Shown here piece by piece: positions 53,177 through 62,346 of a stretch of 64,000 nucleotides of DNA. The DNA comes from Nocardia fluminea. GTDB taxonomy: Bacteria > Actinomycetota > Actinomycetes > Mycobacteriales > Mycobacteriaceae. The stretch lies in the NCBI RefSeq assembly GCF_002846365.1, contig NZ_PJMW01000001.1, forward strand, positions 124,001 through 188,000, read 5' to 3'. The notes beneath the pieces are model-generated. The model ran no database searches and had not been told where the DNA came from. It saw nothing but the letters and a program-made list of their open reading frames with translations. The position numbers and the translations under genes were made by a program. How positions within the stretch are numbered: position 1 is the stretch's first letter; each line of letters begins with the position of its first letter.

Positions 53177-53980
53177 TCAGGATTCGCGGGCGGCGATCGC
53201 GGCCTGGATCCGGCGAAGCGTGCGCAACCCCTTCTTCGCGGCGACGCGCACCATGCCGTCGAAGACGGTGGAGCCGCGATCCTCGGCCATCAGTCGTTCC
53301 AGCGTCGGGACGGCGCGGTCGTCACCCGTCGAACCGAGCGCCACGGCCGCCCAGTACCGCTTGTCGGGATCGTCGCCGGCGGCCGCCTCGATCAACCGCG
53401 GGATGACGTCGGGGGCGAACTCCGACAACGCACTCGCGATGTAGCCGATGCGGTAGTAGCGGCGGTTCTCGAATTCGTCCCAGAGCGCCGCCAACGCGGC
53501 GTCGCCACCGATCATGCCGAGGGCTTCGGCGCTGCGTTCGCGCATGCCGCTGATCGAGTCCTGCAACAGGCGCGCGAGGGCCGGGACGACCGATTCGTCT
53601 CCCAGGACGCCGAGGGCGATCACCGCCTGGTCGCGGGCGATGTCCTGTGGGTGGTCCAGCATCGCGACCAAGGCGGGGACCGCGTCACGGACACCGAGCG
53701 CCGCGCAGCCCATCGCGGCCCAGGCCTGGCAGTTGTAGCGGGTGTCGGCCAGCGACGCGAGCAGGGGTTCGCGCAGGGTGTCGTCACCGAAGACCTCCGC
53801 CCGGTTCAACGCCCTGCTGTAGAGCGACCGGTGATATTCGGGATAGTCGCGAACGAGCGCACGCAGCGTCTCCTTGGCGGAGGTGTCGCCTTCCTCAGCC
53901 CGCACGAGCAGCTGGCGCAAGTTTTCCTCGCGGGTCTCGAGGTCGCCATCTTTGAGTAGTCGCACGTCAGCTGGATTCAC
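53177..53980 (-). CDS. HEAT-repeat protein
   Basis: The 267-residue protein is mostly paired helices: QAWAAMGCAALGVRDAVPAL, IARDQAVIALGVLGDESVVP, ERSAEALGMIGGDAALAALW, KRYWAAVALGSTGDDRAVPT. Four or more HEAT/PBS-lyase-type repeats lie at about residues 80-245, after a charged N-terminal region. Such scaffolds bind proteins or act as small regulators. The GTG start at 53980 lies before MNPADVRLL. It lies next to the two immunity-like genes but is separate from them by 48 bases. Confidence 0.85.
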   Translation of the reverse strand: MNPADVRLLKDGDLETREENLRQLLVRAEEGDTSAKETLRALVRDYPEYHRSLYSRALNRAEVFGDDTLREPLLASLADTRYNCQAWAAMGCAALGVRDAVPALVAMLDHPQDIARDQAVIALGVLGDESVVPALARLLQDSISGMRERSAEALGMIGGDAALAALWDEFENRRYYRIGYIASALSEFAPDVIPRLIEAAAGDDPDKRYWAAVALGSTGDDRAVPTLERLMAEDRGSTVFDGMVRVAAKKGLRTLRRIQAAIAARES

Positions 53981-54158
53981 CGCCCAACGGTACCTGGTGC
54001 CAGGCGCCTCCCCGGACCACGTTCGAGCCTGCGCGAACTGCCTTCGGCAGTGTCGACGAACCCCGCTCGAACGCGTTTGCGTGTTTCCTCGATGTCTGTG
54101 ATGTGCGAGCTTGGCCAGGACAGCGGCGTGCCCACAGCAACCGAAGTTTCGGTACGGC

Positions 54159-55505
54159 TCACGGTGCTGCGGTGACCGGTGCCGCGAGCCGCTGCTCGTA
54201 CACGAGGCGCTGCAGTTCGTCGATGGTCTCGTTCAGTCCGAGCCCCAGCCGTGGTCCAGGGCTGAAGGTCGCGGGGAGTCGGCGCATCCCCTGGATGAGG
54301 CCGATCGTTTCGTAGTGGACCGCGCCGTCGGGATCGCAGTGGAAGTCGGGTATGCGATCGAGAACCGCGACCAGCATCCGTTTGAAGACCGTGCGGGCCA
54401 CGTTGGACCCGATGCACCGGTGGATGCCGAGCCCGAAACTCAGGTGCCGATTCCCTTTTCGGTCCAGCACGACTTCGTCGGGCGACGCGAAGACCGTGGC
54501 GTCGCGGTTTGCCATCGCCCAGGACAGCCACAGTCGCTCGCCCTCCTTGAATTGCTGCCCGGCGACCTCGCAGTCCGCGGCGATGGTCCGGCCGTCCCCC
54601 GGCGCTGGGGTGAAGTACCGCAGGAACTCCTCGGTTGCCGGGTTCAGCAGCGTGTCGCGTTCCCGGCTCAGCATTTCCCGTTCGCTCGGGTGCTGCGACA
54701 GCCACTCCAGCGAGTGGGCGGTGAGCGCTGTCGTGGTATCGAATCCCCCGCCGATGAGCAGGCCGAGAATGCCGAGAAGGTCGATCTCCTCCGGCTTCTC
54801 ACCATCGATCTCCATGCGAGCCAGCGCATCGATCAGGCCGGGGCGTGGCTGTTCGCGGATCTCGTGGAGGTTGGTGAGCAGGTCCATGCCCATCGCCATG
54901 TTGAGGTTCTGGACCCGTTCCCGATCGGGTGAATCGGGCGGGGTGTAGACCGCGGCATGGGCCGGCTCGTTGTAGACCGCCCACTTGTGCAGGGGAACAC
55001 CGAGCATGGCGAGTGTGAGGACGGCCGGAACGATGTTCGCGAGGTCGTCGACGAAGTCGATCTGCCCGGACTCGATCTTCTCGTCGAGGCAGGCTCGCAC
55101 CATCTCGTCGATGAAGGGCTCCCACCGCCGGACGGCACTGGGCGACAGGTAGGGATTGAGAACGGCACGGAACAAACGGTGCTCCGGATCGTCCATCTCG
55201 AGAATTCCGTTGCGCAGCGGGATGACCGGTTCGCTGTAGGGAATGGTGATTCCCAGATAGCCCCTGCGCTCGTTCTTGTAGTCCCGATCGTTGGAAACAT
55301 GGGGGCAGCGAGCGAGCTCGAAGACTTCACGGTTACCCGCTGCGACCCAGTGGCCGTCGTGGGCGTCGGTCCAGGCTATCGGGCACAGCCGGTGCATCTC
55401 CTGGGTGGTCGCCTCGAATCTGTTCCGGTATTCGGGATTGTGGCGGTCGAAATGATAGCTCTGGCGCTCCCGGCCGGGATCTGACGATGGTTGCCTTGCG
55501 TTCAC
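54159..55505 (-). CDS. Cytochrome P450
   Basis: The 448-residue P450 has the I-helix oxygen site LLIGGGFDTTTALTAH, an ExxR motif in TEEFLRYFTPAP and the heme-binding loop FGLGIHRCIGS with the proximal Cys. The family is bacterial class I, needing a ferredoxin and reductase. It lies 91 bases after the AveC-like gene in the same direction, suggesting that the two act in the same pathway. The GTG start at 55505 fits. The substrate is unknown; oxidation of a lipid or spiro-type product is a guess from the neighbour. Confidence 0.92.
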   Translation of the reverse strand: MNARQPSSDPGRERQSYHFDRHNPEYRNRFEATTQEMHRLCPIAWTDAHDGHWVAAGNREVFELARCPHVSNDRDYKNERRGYLGITIPYSEPVIPLRNGILEMDDPEHRLFRAVLNPYLSPSAVRRWEPFIDEMVRACLDEKIESGQIDFVDDLANIVPAVLTLAMLGVPLHKWAVYNEPAHAAVYTPPDSPDRERVQNLNMAMGMDLLTNLHEIREQPRPGLIDALARMEIDGEKPEEIDLLGILGLLIGGGFDTTTALTAHSLEWLSQHPSEREMLSRERDTLLNPATEEFLRYFTPAPGDGRTIAADCEVAGQQFKEGERLWLSWAMANRDATVFASPDEVVLDRKGNRHLSFGLGIHRCIGSNVARTVFKRMLVAVLDRIPDFHCDPDGAVHYETIGLIQGMRRLPATFSPGPRLGLGLNETIDELQRLVYEQRLAAPVTAAP

Positions 55506-55596
55506 TTCGGATTCCTTTTCGAGCCACGGGGATCAGCCCTGTCGGCCGAGCTGCCCGGAAGCCCCGACGTCCAGGTGATCTGTTCGGTGGGCATGG

Positions 55597-56761
55597 TCAG
55601 TTCGCGCGGTCGATCGGCACGACCTCAGGGAATTCGACCCCCTCGGGAAGGACGAGTTTTCCGTCGGTGTTGATGTAGCCGGAGTCCGTGCGCGGCATCG
55701 GCAGCGCGGGGTCGGGGCAGGGTTTGTCGGTCCCTTCCCCGCAGATGCCCCCGGTGAAGTACGAACGCTGCTGAATATCAGCGGGCCAGGGATCCGCGTG
55801 CTGGCCGAACCATTGCGCCGGAACGTTGTAGAAGAGGAAGAAGATAGCGCTGACCGCAGCGAAGATCGCCAGGGAACGGATGAGTTGCTGCCGGACGATA
55901 CCCCCCTCGGATCTGGTCGAGTCCGCGCTCGGCGAGCGTGCGCCCGCGGTCATCGGTGAAGTAACGCAGACAGGCAAGCCCGGCTTGGACCGCGCCCCAC
56001 ATCACGCCCTCGTAGATCGGCCATTGGTAGTAGTGACCCGCGTTGAACGACACCGACTGGATCGCGCCCGGGTAGGTGTAGAGCCCGAGCGGCAGCAGCA
56101 TGCAGGCTTCCATGACGAAATCGAGGACGAAGCTGAAAGCGAATGTCACGCCGATCAGCCCGACGTTGCTGATCCCGGGCCAGCGCGCCTTGACCTTCCG
56201 CATGAACCAGCAGACGCCGATGGTGATGAGCAGCACGCCCCACGCATAACCCGGGATGTTCATCAGTAGGGGTTCGGCGACTTGGGCGCCCGGTTCTTCC
56301 GGTGATACCCATCCCGGAACGTAAGGAGTCCAGGAACCCCTGTTGAACAGCCAAGTGTTGTAGGTGCACCACGTGTTCAGGTAGTTCAGGAACGGATCCT
56401 GGAAGAACATGAGACCCATGGACACCAGCAGTATGCCGTCCAGGGTGATCCGGCGTTCGCGCCGCCACGGCCTGATGATCCACCAGTAAGCGGCGATCGG
56501 CAGACCGATGATGATGGCGGCCGTCCAGACGGTGAGGATCGTCTTCATGAGCATCGGCGGCTCGCTCGCCCCGGTGGGCACCCGCTCGAAGTAGGGGCCC
56601 GTGATCCATCTGGTCCACACATACACCTGGAGCGCCAGCAGCAGCGCACCGATGACGGCCCAGACGTAGACGGCCTTGCTCGGCTGCGGGTTTCCGCCTC
56701 CGAGAGCTGTTCTGCCGATTGTTTCGGTGACCTGGAAGGTCTTGTTCGACGGGTCGCTCAT
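55597..56761 (-). pseudogene. AveC-family (spirocyclase-like) membrane protein gene with a homopolymer frameshift
   Basis: The main frame begins MSDPSNKTFQVTETIG and has several membrane helices (VIGALLLALQVYVWTRWI, TVWTAAIIIGLPIAAYWWII, GVTFAFSFVLDFVMEACMLL). It runs to LDQIRGG, after which the frame is lost. A second frame continues with IVRQQLIRSLAIFAAVSAIF and FFLFYNVPAQWFGQHADPWP to the stop. The two join at a run of six G on the minus strand (C on plus, 55901-55906); removing one base restores an open frame of about 387 residues. AveC-like proteins are putative spirocyclases. Whether the gene is broken, phase-variable or mis-sequenced is open. Confidence 0.8.
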
Positions 56762-56916
56762 ACAACTGTCCCCTCTGGATCGCGCCCTCGCAGCGCTCAC
56801 GGGTCCGATTCCGACAGCGGCGACTCAGCGATGTGCTCGACAGCACCGGCGCACCGCAGCTCGAGCCCTTCTCCGACTGCGAAGTCCGTCTCTTCGCGGG
56901 ATCCGACCCCTCATCA

Positions 56917-56934
56917 AGATACCATCGAGTATCT
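56917..56934. promoter_or_regulatory. Inverted repeat upstream of the AveC-like gene
   Basis: AGATAC and GTATCT arms flank CATCGA, in an AT-rich stretch about 155 bases before the AveC start. It probably overlaps a promoter for the AveC-P450 operon and could bind a TetR- or similar-type repressor. No regulator gene is adjacent. Confidence 0.45.
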
Positions 56935-57313
56935 ATGATTACAGTCAGTTTATGAGATCCCCAAGGGGATATTCCACGTGGTAATCGAGCTGGGCGTCGA
57001 CCCAAGCGCGAGCTTCGAGTTCTACTCGCCCGCGGCGAGGCCGCTGGCGAGCGAAGATGGGGAACCGCTGCTCCGCCACCCAGCTGAACGCTGCGGCTGA
57101 GCAGCACGGATCACGGTCGAAGAAGCCGGTCGGGCAACAGCCGTCGCGAGAGGTTGGCGCATGACAGTTTCACCGCGCTCGCCGCCTTCGCCGATCGCCG
57201 ACGAGTCCAAGGCGAGGACGCCCTACGGTTGTTGTGCCATCTGATGGCCGGCTCGGCACCGCTCGCCATATTGGCACGGCCGCTTCACGGTCTGTACAAA
57301 CCGAGCGCCTGTG
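56935..57313. other. Intergenic region between AveC promoter and bfd control region
   Basis: About 380 bases without a supported gene. A 40-codon GTG frame at 56978-57100 has no ribosome site and I do not call it. The rest has no recognisable protein, RNA or repeat on either strand. Confidence 0.45.
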
Positions 57314-57340
57314 GCCTAATATTAGGCTAGCCTCACCGAA
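57314..57340 (+). promoter_or_regulatory. IdeR/DtxR iron box upstream of bfd
   Basis: The 19-base TTAGGCTAGCCTCACCGAA at 57322-57340 matches the IdeR consensus TTAGGTTAGGCTAACCTAA at 15 positions. A perfect palindrome, GCCTAATATTAGGC (57314-57327), overlaps its left part. Tandem or overlapping boxes are known at mycobacterial iron-storage genes, where IdeR activates bfrA. It lies 52 bases before the bfd start. Confidence 0.75.
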
Positions 57341-57392
57341 CACCGGGACGGCTTGATATTTCCATCCCGAGATCTGTCCGGAGAGGCCGCCC

Positions 57393-57602
57393 GTGTACGT
57401 CTGTAACTGTTTCGCGGTGACCGAGGAGGATGTCCGCCGACATATCGCCGACGGCGCGTGCACCCCTCGAAGGATCGCCTCGGCGTGCAAAGCGGGCACT
57501 GATTGCGGATCGTGTGTGCGCCGTATCCAAGCGCTCCTCGCCCGCACCGCTTTGCACCGCGAGTTCGAATCCGGCGCCGAGAACCTCGACGAGGTTGCCT
57601 AG
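57393..57602 (+). CDS. bfd: Bacterioferritin-associated ferredoxin Bfd
   Basis: The 69-residue 2Fe-2S protein has the CxC and CxxC ligands C4, C6, C38 and C41 in VYVCNCFAVTEEDVRRHIA and GTDCGSCVRR. Bfd donates electrons to bacterioferritin heme so stored iron can be released. The GTG start lies 52 bases below an IdeR box. The gene is convergent with bfr, an unusual arrangement; their stop codons overlap by two bases (57600-57601). Confidence 0.92.
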   Translation: MYVCNCFAVTEEDVRRHIADGACTPRRIASACKAGTDCGSCVRRIQALLARTALHREFESGAENLDEVA

Positions 57603-58075
57603 GTGGGCTGCTCGATCAGCTGCGCGATATAGAGCGGTTCGCCGAGCTTCTCGACCAGCTCCAACTGCGTGTCCAGGTAGTCGACGTGGTGCTCCTCGTC
57701 AGCGAGGATCGCCTCGAAGATGTTGGCGGAGGTGATATCTCCCTTGGTGCGCATCACCTCGATCCCTCGCCGCAGCCGGTCGATGGCCTCCACTTCGACC
57801 TCTCGGTCGGCCTGGAACATCTCGGTCACGGTCTGCCCCACCCGAACATGGAACAGCCGCTGATAGTTGGGCAGACCGTCCAGGAACAGGATCCGGTCGG
57901 TCAGGAGCTCCGCGTGCTTCATCTCGTCGATGGACTCGGCGCGGGTGTACTTGGCGAGCTTGGTCCAGCCGAAACTTTCTTGCATCTTCGCGTGCAGGAA
58001 GTACTGGTTGATCGCGGTCAACTCCGCGGTCAACTGTTCGTTCAGAAACTCGATCACTTCAGGATCGCCTTGCAT
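57599..58075 (-). CDS. bfr: Bacterioferritin
   Basis: The 158-residue protein is a heme ferritin. E18, E51 and H54 of the dinuclear iron site and the heme-ligating M52 fall at exactly the usual positions (ESIDEMKHAELL). The later EEHHVDYLDTQ supplies E and H ligands. It stores iron as a 24-mer. GGAG precedes the ATG at 58075. The stop codon TAG overlaps the bfd stop on the other strand in CCTAGG. No IdeR box is visible upstream of this gene, unlike at bfd. Confidence 0.95.
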   Translation of the reverse strand: MQGDPEVIEFLNEQLTAELTAINQYFLHAKMQESFGWTKLAKYTRAESIDEMKHAELLTDRILFLDGLPNYQRLFHVRVGQTVTEMFQADREVEVEAIDRLRRGIEVMRTKGDITSANIFEAILADEEHHVDYLDTQLELVEKLGEPLYIAQLIEQPT

Positions 58076-58437
58076 GGGCCGAACTCCTTCCGGAAACGAA
58101 TCAGGGCGATGCGCATCATTGCAGCGCGGCCCCGGCGCAGTCCAGTAAGTCCCCCCTTGGTCGCGACCGCAAGGGCTTTCGATGGATTTCGGCGCTGCGT
58201 CGATCTTGTCGGTCCGGCCCTCGGCCCAGCTCACCGGCCGAGCTCGTCGCGCTGGTCGGCAGCGCCCACCCTTCACCACCACACGCGAATTCCAACACTG
58301 CCCGTATACCGCGTCCGAATCCTGCACAATCAAGCCCTGACATCGCACCCCATCAATATCGCGCCGACCACGTGTCTTCTCTGACTTCGGCAGAGGTCGG
58401 CAAGAGTTCGAGCGACATCAAGTAGAGAGGCGGACTC
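58076..58437. other. 362-base divergent intergenic region
   Basis: The space between bfr and the esterase gene holds no supported gene. It should contain the bfr promoter on the minus strand and the esterase promoter on the plus strand. I see no IdeR-like box and no clear repeat. Confidence 0.5.
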
Positions 58438-59388
58438 GTGAAGAGATCGGCGGTGATGCCGACCCCTGCACCGCAACTGCGGGCCGCGCTGCGCCGGTTA
58501 CCCAGGCTTCCCCTGCATCGCGCGTGGTTTCGTAGGCTGTCTGCCCGGCTCATCGCCGGGATGAAACCCACCCCCACCGCGGGCGTGACGATCGAAAGTT
58601 CGGCCATCGACGGAGTCGGGCTGCGAATCCATCGCCCGAATTCCGGACAGTCGACCGGGGCTCTGCTGTGGATCCACGGGGGCGGGCTGATCATCGGTGG
58701 CGCCGTCCAAGACGATCGCCTGTGCGGAGCGACTGCCCGCGAGCTGGGCATCGTGATCGTGTCGATCGACTACCGCCTGGCACCCGAACATCCTTACCCT
58801 GCCGCCCTCGACGACTGCATGCGGGCATGGAAGTGGTTACAGGACAACGCCACAACCCTGGGCATCGATCCACGACAGGTGGTGGTCGGCGGCCAGAGTG
58901 CGGGAGCAGGCCTGGCAGCGATACTGGCGCAACGAATTCGAGAAACCGATCAGATCCAGCCGTTGGGCCAGTGGTTGTTCAGTCCCATGCTCGACGACCG
59001 CACCGCAGCACGCCGCGAACTGGACCGGATCCGACATCACGTCTGGGACAACCGCCTCAACAGACTCGGCTGGCGCTCCTACCTCGCCCAGGAACCGGGA
59101 TCGGCCCATATCGACCCCCGAGCCGTTCCCAGCCGCGCCGCGACTCTCGAAGGACTCCCCCCGGCATGGTTGGGAGTCGGAGACATCGAACTGTTCTCCG
59201 ACGAAATCCGCGATTACGCCCGGCGACTCGATCACGCCGGTGTCCACGTCACGCTCGACGAAGCGACCGGCGCACCGCACGGCTTCGAGACATGGGCATA
59301 TGACACCGACCTGGCCCGGGAACACATCGGAGCGGCCCATCGCTGGCTGAGAGACCTTTTCGCGAAAGCCCATTCCGACATCGAATAA
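58438..59388 (+). CDS. Hormone-sensitive-lipase-family esterase (LipN-like)
   Basis: The 316-residue protein has the HSL oxyanion motif LLWIHGGGLIIGG and the nucleophile VVGGQSAGAGLAA. The acid is likely in the DIELFSDEIRDYA region and the His in GAPHGFETWA, near residue 290. The family hydrolyses short- to medium-chain esters. The GTG at 58438 opens a basic 30-residue N-terminus. The NUDIX gene follows after 49 bases. A physiological substrate is not predictable. Confidence 0.88.
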   Translation: MKRSAVMPTPAPQLRAALRRLPRLPLHRAWFRRLSARLIAGMKPTPTAGVTIESSAIDGVGLRIHRPNSGQSTGALLWIHGGGLIIGGAVQDDRLCGATARELGIVIVSIDYRLAPEHPYPAALDDCMRAWKWLQDNATTLGIDPRQVVVGGQSAGAGLAAILAQRIRETDQIQPLGQWLFSPMLDDRTAARRELDRIRHHVWDNRLNRLGWRSYLAQEPGSAHIDPRAVPSRAATLEGLPPAWLGVGDIELFSDEIRDYARRLDHAGVHVTLDEATGAPHGFETWAYDTDLAREHIGAAHRWLRDLFAKAHSDIE

Positions 59389-59437
59389 CCCGGAGCTCGG
59401 CGCTGAAGTCGATCTCCGGTAGTGGGATGCTCGATGG

Positions 59438-60046
59438 ATGAGTGTGCAGAACTTCCGCGACGTGGCCACCACCCGCTTGCGCGGGTTCGACGTTCGAGCC
59501 GTGGCGGATGTACCAGGGATGCGGCGCGCGACAGTGGTGCTCTGTGTGCTCGAACATGACGGACAGCCCTGCGTGATCGTGATCAAGCGCGCGTACCGCG
59601 GCCGCAACGCCGGGCAATGGGGACTGCCCGGCGGGCGGGTCGACGGCGACGAGACCACTGTCGCGGCCGGCCTGCGCGAATTACAGGAGGAGCTCGGCCT
59701 CGACGCCTCCCCCGCGCAGGTGCTCGGCCGGCTGGACGATTTCCCCGCGGCCTCCGGTTTCGCGATCACGCCGATCGTCGTGGCGCTCGACAACCCCGGT
59801 GCCCTCTCCCCCAACCATGAGGTGCACCAAGTGCATTTCGTCGCTCTCGATCGGCTCGCCGCCGACGGGGTTCCGTACTGGGCCGATCAACCGGATGGAA
59901 CCCGCCTGCTGCAGATGCGACTCGGCGATGCCATGACCATCCACGCTCCGACCGGGGCGATGCTGCTGCAGTTCCGTGACGTGGTGTTACTCGGTCGCGA
60001 GACCAGGGTCGCGGACCTGCTGCAGCCCGTGTGGACACAGAGGTAG
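59438..60046 (+). CDS. NUDIX hydrolase
   Basis: The 202-residue protein has a full Nudix box: GRVDGDETTVAAGLRELQEE followed by LGL, with the G-E-R-E-L-x-E-E-x-G residues. The lead segment PCVIVIKRAYRGRNAGQWGL suggests a CoA-pyrophosphatase-like member. It would cleave a nucleoside diphosphate linked to another group. The start is ATG at 59438. Context gives no specific substrate. Confidence 0.9.
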   Translation: MSVQNFRDVATTRLRGFDVRAVADVPGMRRATVVLCVLEHDGQPCVIVIKRAYRGRNAGQWGLPGGRVDGDETTVAAGLRELQEELGLDASPAQVLGRLDDFPAASGFAITPIVVALDNPGALSPNHEVHQVHFVALDRLAADGVPYWADQPDGTRLLQMRLGDAMTIHAPTGAMLLQFRDVVLLGRETRVADLLQPVWTQR

Positions 60047-60301
60047 CCGGCGACTGCGGATTCCGAATCGGCAGGTTTCGATGAGGTCGAAGACCGGGTT
60101 GTCCGCTCGGCACCTTAGAGCGTCACGAGCCGGCATCCGAGGTGATCTCGGGTGACGGCAGAGGCCGCTCTGGTCGTGGCGGTGCCGGCCGAGGCGGTCG
60201 AATGTAGTTCGGCCCGAGCATTTTCCGCCTGTGGGTGGATGTGGGGAGGAATGCGCGCCGCTACCCTCCAGGAAACACTGCTTCACAGATTGGTTTCGAT
60301 C

Positions 60302-61138
60302 ATGGTCAAGAACGAGATCCCCGTACGGCGCATCCGGTTCGGTTACGCCGAGGCCAGTTCGGACCGGCATTTCGTCGACGGCGATCTGGTGATGAGCCAT
60401 GCTGTCGCGTTCCTGTCCTCGGTATTTCCCGAGGGTGAGGATTTCTTCGTACGATCGGTGCGGGAGTTCGACGCGCAGATCACCGATCCCCGACTGCGCG
60501 AACGCGTGAAGGGCTTCATCGGCCAGGAAGTCACCCATGGCCGCGAACACTCCGCGCTCAATGATCGGCTGCGCGCCATGGGCTACCCGATCGGTCGAGG
60601 CGAGCGGGCCACGCGTCGCTTCAACGCGGTGATGGGTCGTCGGTCGCCACACGCGCGCCTCGCCGTGACCGCCGCACTGGAGCACTTCACCGCCGTACTC
60701 GCCGAAACCCTACTGGCCGAACCACGTGCGCGCGCGCTCCTCGGCACCGGCGACGCGCGGCCGATCCTGCTGTGGCACGCGCTCGAGGAGTCCGAGCACC
60801 GCAGTGTCGCCTTCGATGTCTATCGTGCCGTGGGCGGTTCGGAGCGGATCCGGATCCGGGCGATGCGAGTCCTGATGTTCACTTTCACGTTCAACACGGC
60901 CGTGCACACCCTGCTCTCCCTCGCCGGCGACCGCGCGGCATACAACCCGCGCCACCTCTTCGCCAGCCTGGCCGCGCTGCGCCACTCACCCTTTCTCGCG
61001 GCCGCCGTCCGCAGTCGCCTACTCGACTACCTGCGCCCCGGCTTCCACCCCGACGACGTCGACAACACCGCGCTGCTCGCCGACTGGAACCTGCGCCTCT
61101 TCGGCCCGGACGGCGAACTCACCCCCTTGACTCGCTAG
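60302..61138 (+). CDS. Predicted metal-dependent hydrolase (PF10118-type)
   Basis: The 278-residue protein resembles the helical predicted metal-dependent hydrolases: IPVRRIRFGYAEASSDRHFV, then FIGQEVTHGREHSALNDRL, HFTAVLAETLLAEPRARALL and LLWHALEESEHRSVAFDVYR. Conserved His and Glu residues in the EVTHGREH and ALEESEHRSVAFD segments likely bind metal, similar to ferritin-like enzymes. I chose the ATG at 60302; in-frame starts upstream add residues without family similarity. The substrate is unknown. Confidence 0.82.
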   Translation: MVKNEIPVRRIRFGYAEASSDRHFVDGDLVMSHAVAFLSSVFPEGEDFFVRSVREFDAQITDPRLRERVKGFIGQEVTHGREHSALNDRLRAMGYPIGRGERATRRFNAVMGRRSPHARLAVTAALEHFTAVLAETLLAEPRARALLGTGDARPILLWHALEESEHRSVAFDVYRAVGGSERIRIRAMRVLMFTFTFNTAVHTLLSLAGDRAAYNPRHLFASLAALRHSPFLAAAVRSRLLDYLRPGFHPDDVDNTALLADWNLRLFGPDGELTPLTR

Positions 61139-61191
61139 TTCACCGTCGCCACACACCGGGTAGTGCTCCGACGAGTGTCCTGGTCCAACGA

Positions 61192-62223
61192 CTAGGGGAA
61201 GGTGACTTCGGTGGTCGCGAGGCCGAAGATTTTGCGACCACGGGACTTCGCGACAACCGCGATCACTGCGCTGCGGGTTTCGGAGTCCACAGATTTCACC
61301 TTGCCGGCGAACTCGATCGCGCCGCCATCAGTAGCGTCCACAACCGCGGCTTGTGACAAGCGCACGCCGAAGCGGGTGACCGCGCCCGGGTCACCAGTCC
61401 ACGCGGAGACGAAGCCGGCGCCTATGCCCATGGTCAGCATGCCGTGCGCGACTACATCCGGCAGCCCGGCCAGACGGGCGATGGTGGTGTCCCAATGGAT
61501 GGGGTTGTTGTCGCCGGAGACGCCGGCGTAGTTGACCAGGTCACCGCGCGAGAGTTGGACATCGCGCAGCGGCAGTTCGGCACCGACGACGATCTGGTCG
61601 AAGGAACGGGTGTTGGCAGAGGGTCGTGCCCTGCGTGCGATCGGGACTTCGATTCCAGGGCGCATCGGGGTGTGGGTGTAGTCGCCGGCGTCGTCGTCGC
61701 GCCCGAAGACGCTGACGCCGTACATCATCGAGCTCTTCACCGCGTCGGTGAGGGCCGAGTCGACCTGCTCTCTGGTGATACCGACAACGGTGGTGCGCAT
61801 GGTGTGAACCCGCTCGCCGAACCCGTCGGTGAAGGTGTTGGTGACCGTGATCAGGTCCCTTCCAGCAACGCGACGAACCGAGGACAGCTCCACATCGGTG
61901 ATCAGCCGGTCCCCGGCGACTATGGGACGGTGCTGCTCGAAAACCTGCTCGGTCTGCACGAACATGTCGTAGCCGATCACCGCGGTCTCGAACAGGTGCT
62001 TGTTCACCCCGACCGCCGGGATGGAGACGAAGGTCAGTGGGGCGACCAGGCCCGTGTAGCCCAGCGCGGCGGCAGCGGCCTCGTCCCAGTGGGCCGGGTG
62101 GTAGTCCTGCACGGCGCGGGCGTACTCACGAATCTTTTCCCGCCCGACTTCGAAGGTGTCGTCCAGGCGGTAGTAGTGGCCTACTCGTGACGCGAGTGCG
62201 GGGGCGTCGATTGTTGCGGTCAT
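61192..62223 (-). CDS. Fused (3R)-hydroxyacyl-ACP dehydratase, HadA/HadB-like (MaoC)
   Basis: The 343-residue protein has two hot-dog domains. The N-terminal FAS1-DH-like half contains YARAVQDYHPAHWDEAAAAA. The C-terminal MaoC half has the hydratase-2 motif LVNYAGVSGDNNPIHWDTT with the D and H pair, then GLPDVVAHGMLTMGIG. It resembles the fused HadA/HadB dehydratase of Nocardia and relatives, which acts in mycolic-acid or fatty-acid elongation. A paralogue of the HtdX type with another role is possible. The start at 62223 fits. Confidence 0.88.
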   Translation of the reverse strand: MTATIDAPALASRVGHYYRLDDTFEVGREKIREYARAVQDYHPAHWDEAAAAALGYTGLVAPLTFVSIPAVGVNKHLFETAVIGYDMFVQTEQVFEQHRPIVAGDRLITDVELSSVRRVAGRDLITVTNTFTDGFGERVHTMRTTVVGITREQVDSALTDAVKSSMMYGVSVFGRDDDAGDYTHTPMRPGIEVPIARRARPSANTRSFDQIVVGAELPLRDVQLSRGDLVNYAGVSGDNNPIHWDTTIARLAGLPDVVAHGMLTMGIGAGFVSAWTGDPGAVTRFGVRLSQAAVVDATDGGAIEFAGKVKSVDSETRSAVIAVVAKSRGRKIFGLATTEVTFP

Positions 62224-62346
62224 GGGTTGCGGTTACCTAACGTTCGCGGACGAATTCGGGAAGGCCGGCTGGCCTGAACTTTCGGGCTTCCAATGAGGGG
62301 CGCATCCGGGCAGAGCTCTGCGAGAGCGTGGAGGCAGGCGCCGGAC

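Noticed and set aside
56978..57100. 40-codon GTG frame between AveC and bfd
   Set aside because: It has no ribosome site, no recognisable motif and no neighbour support.
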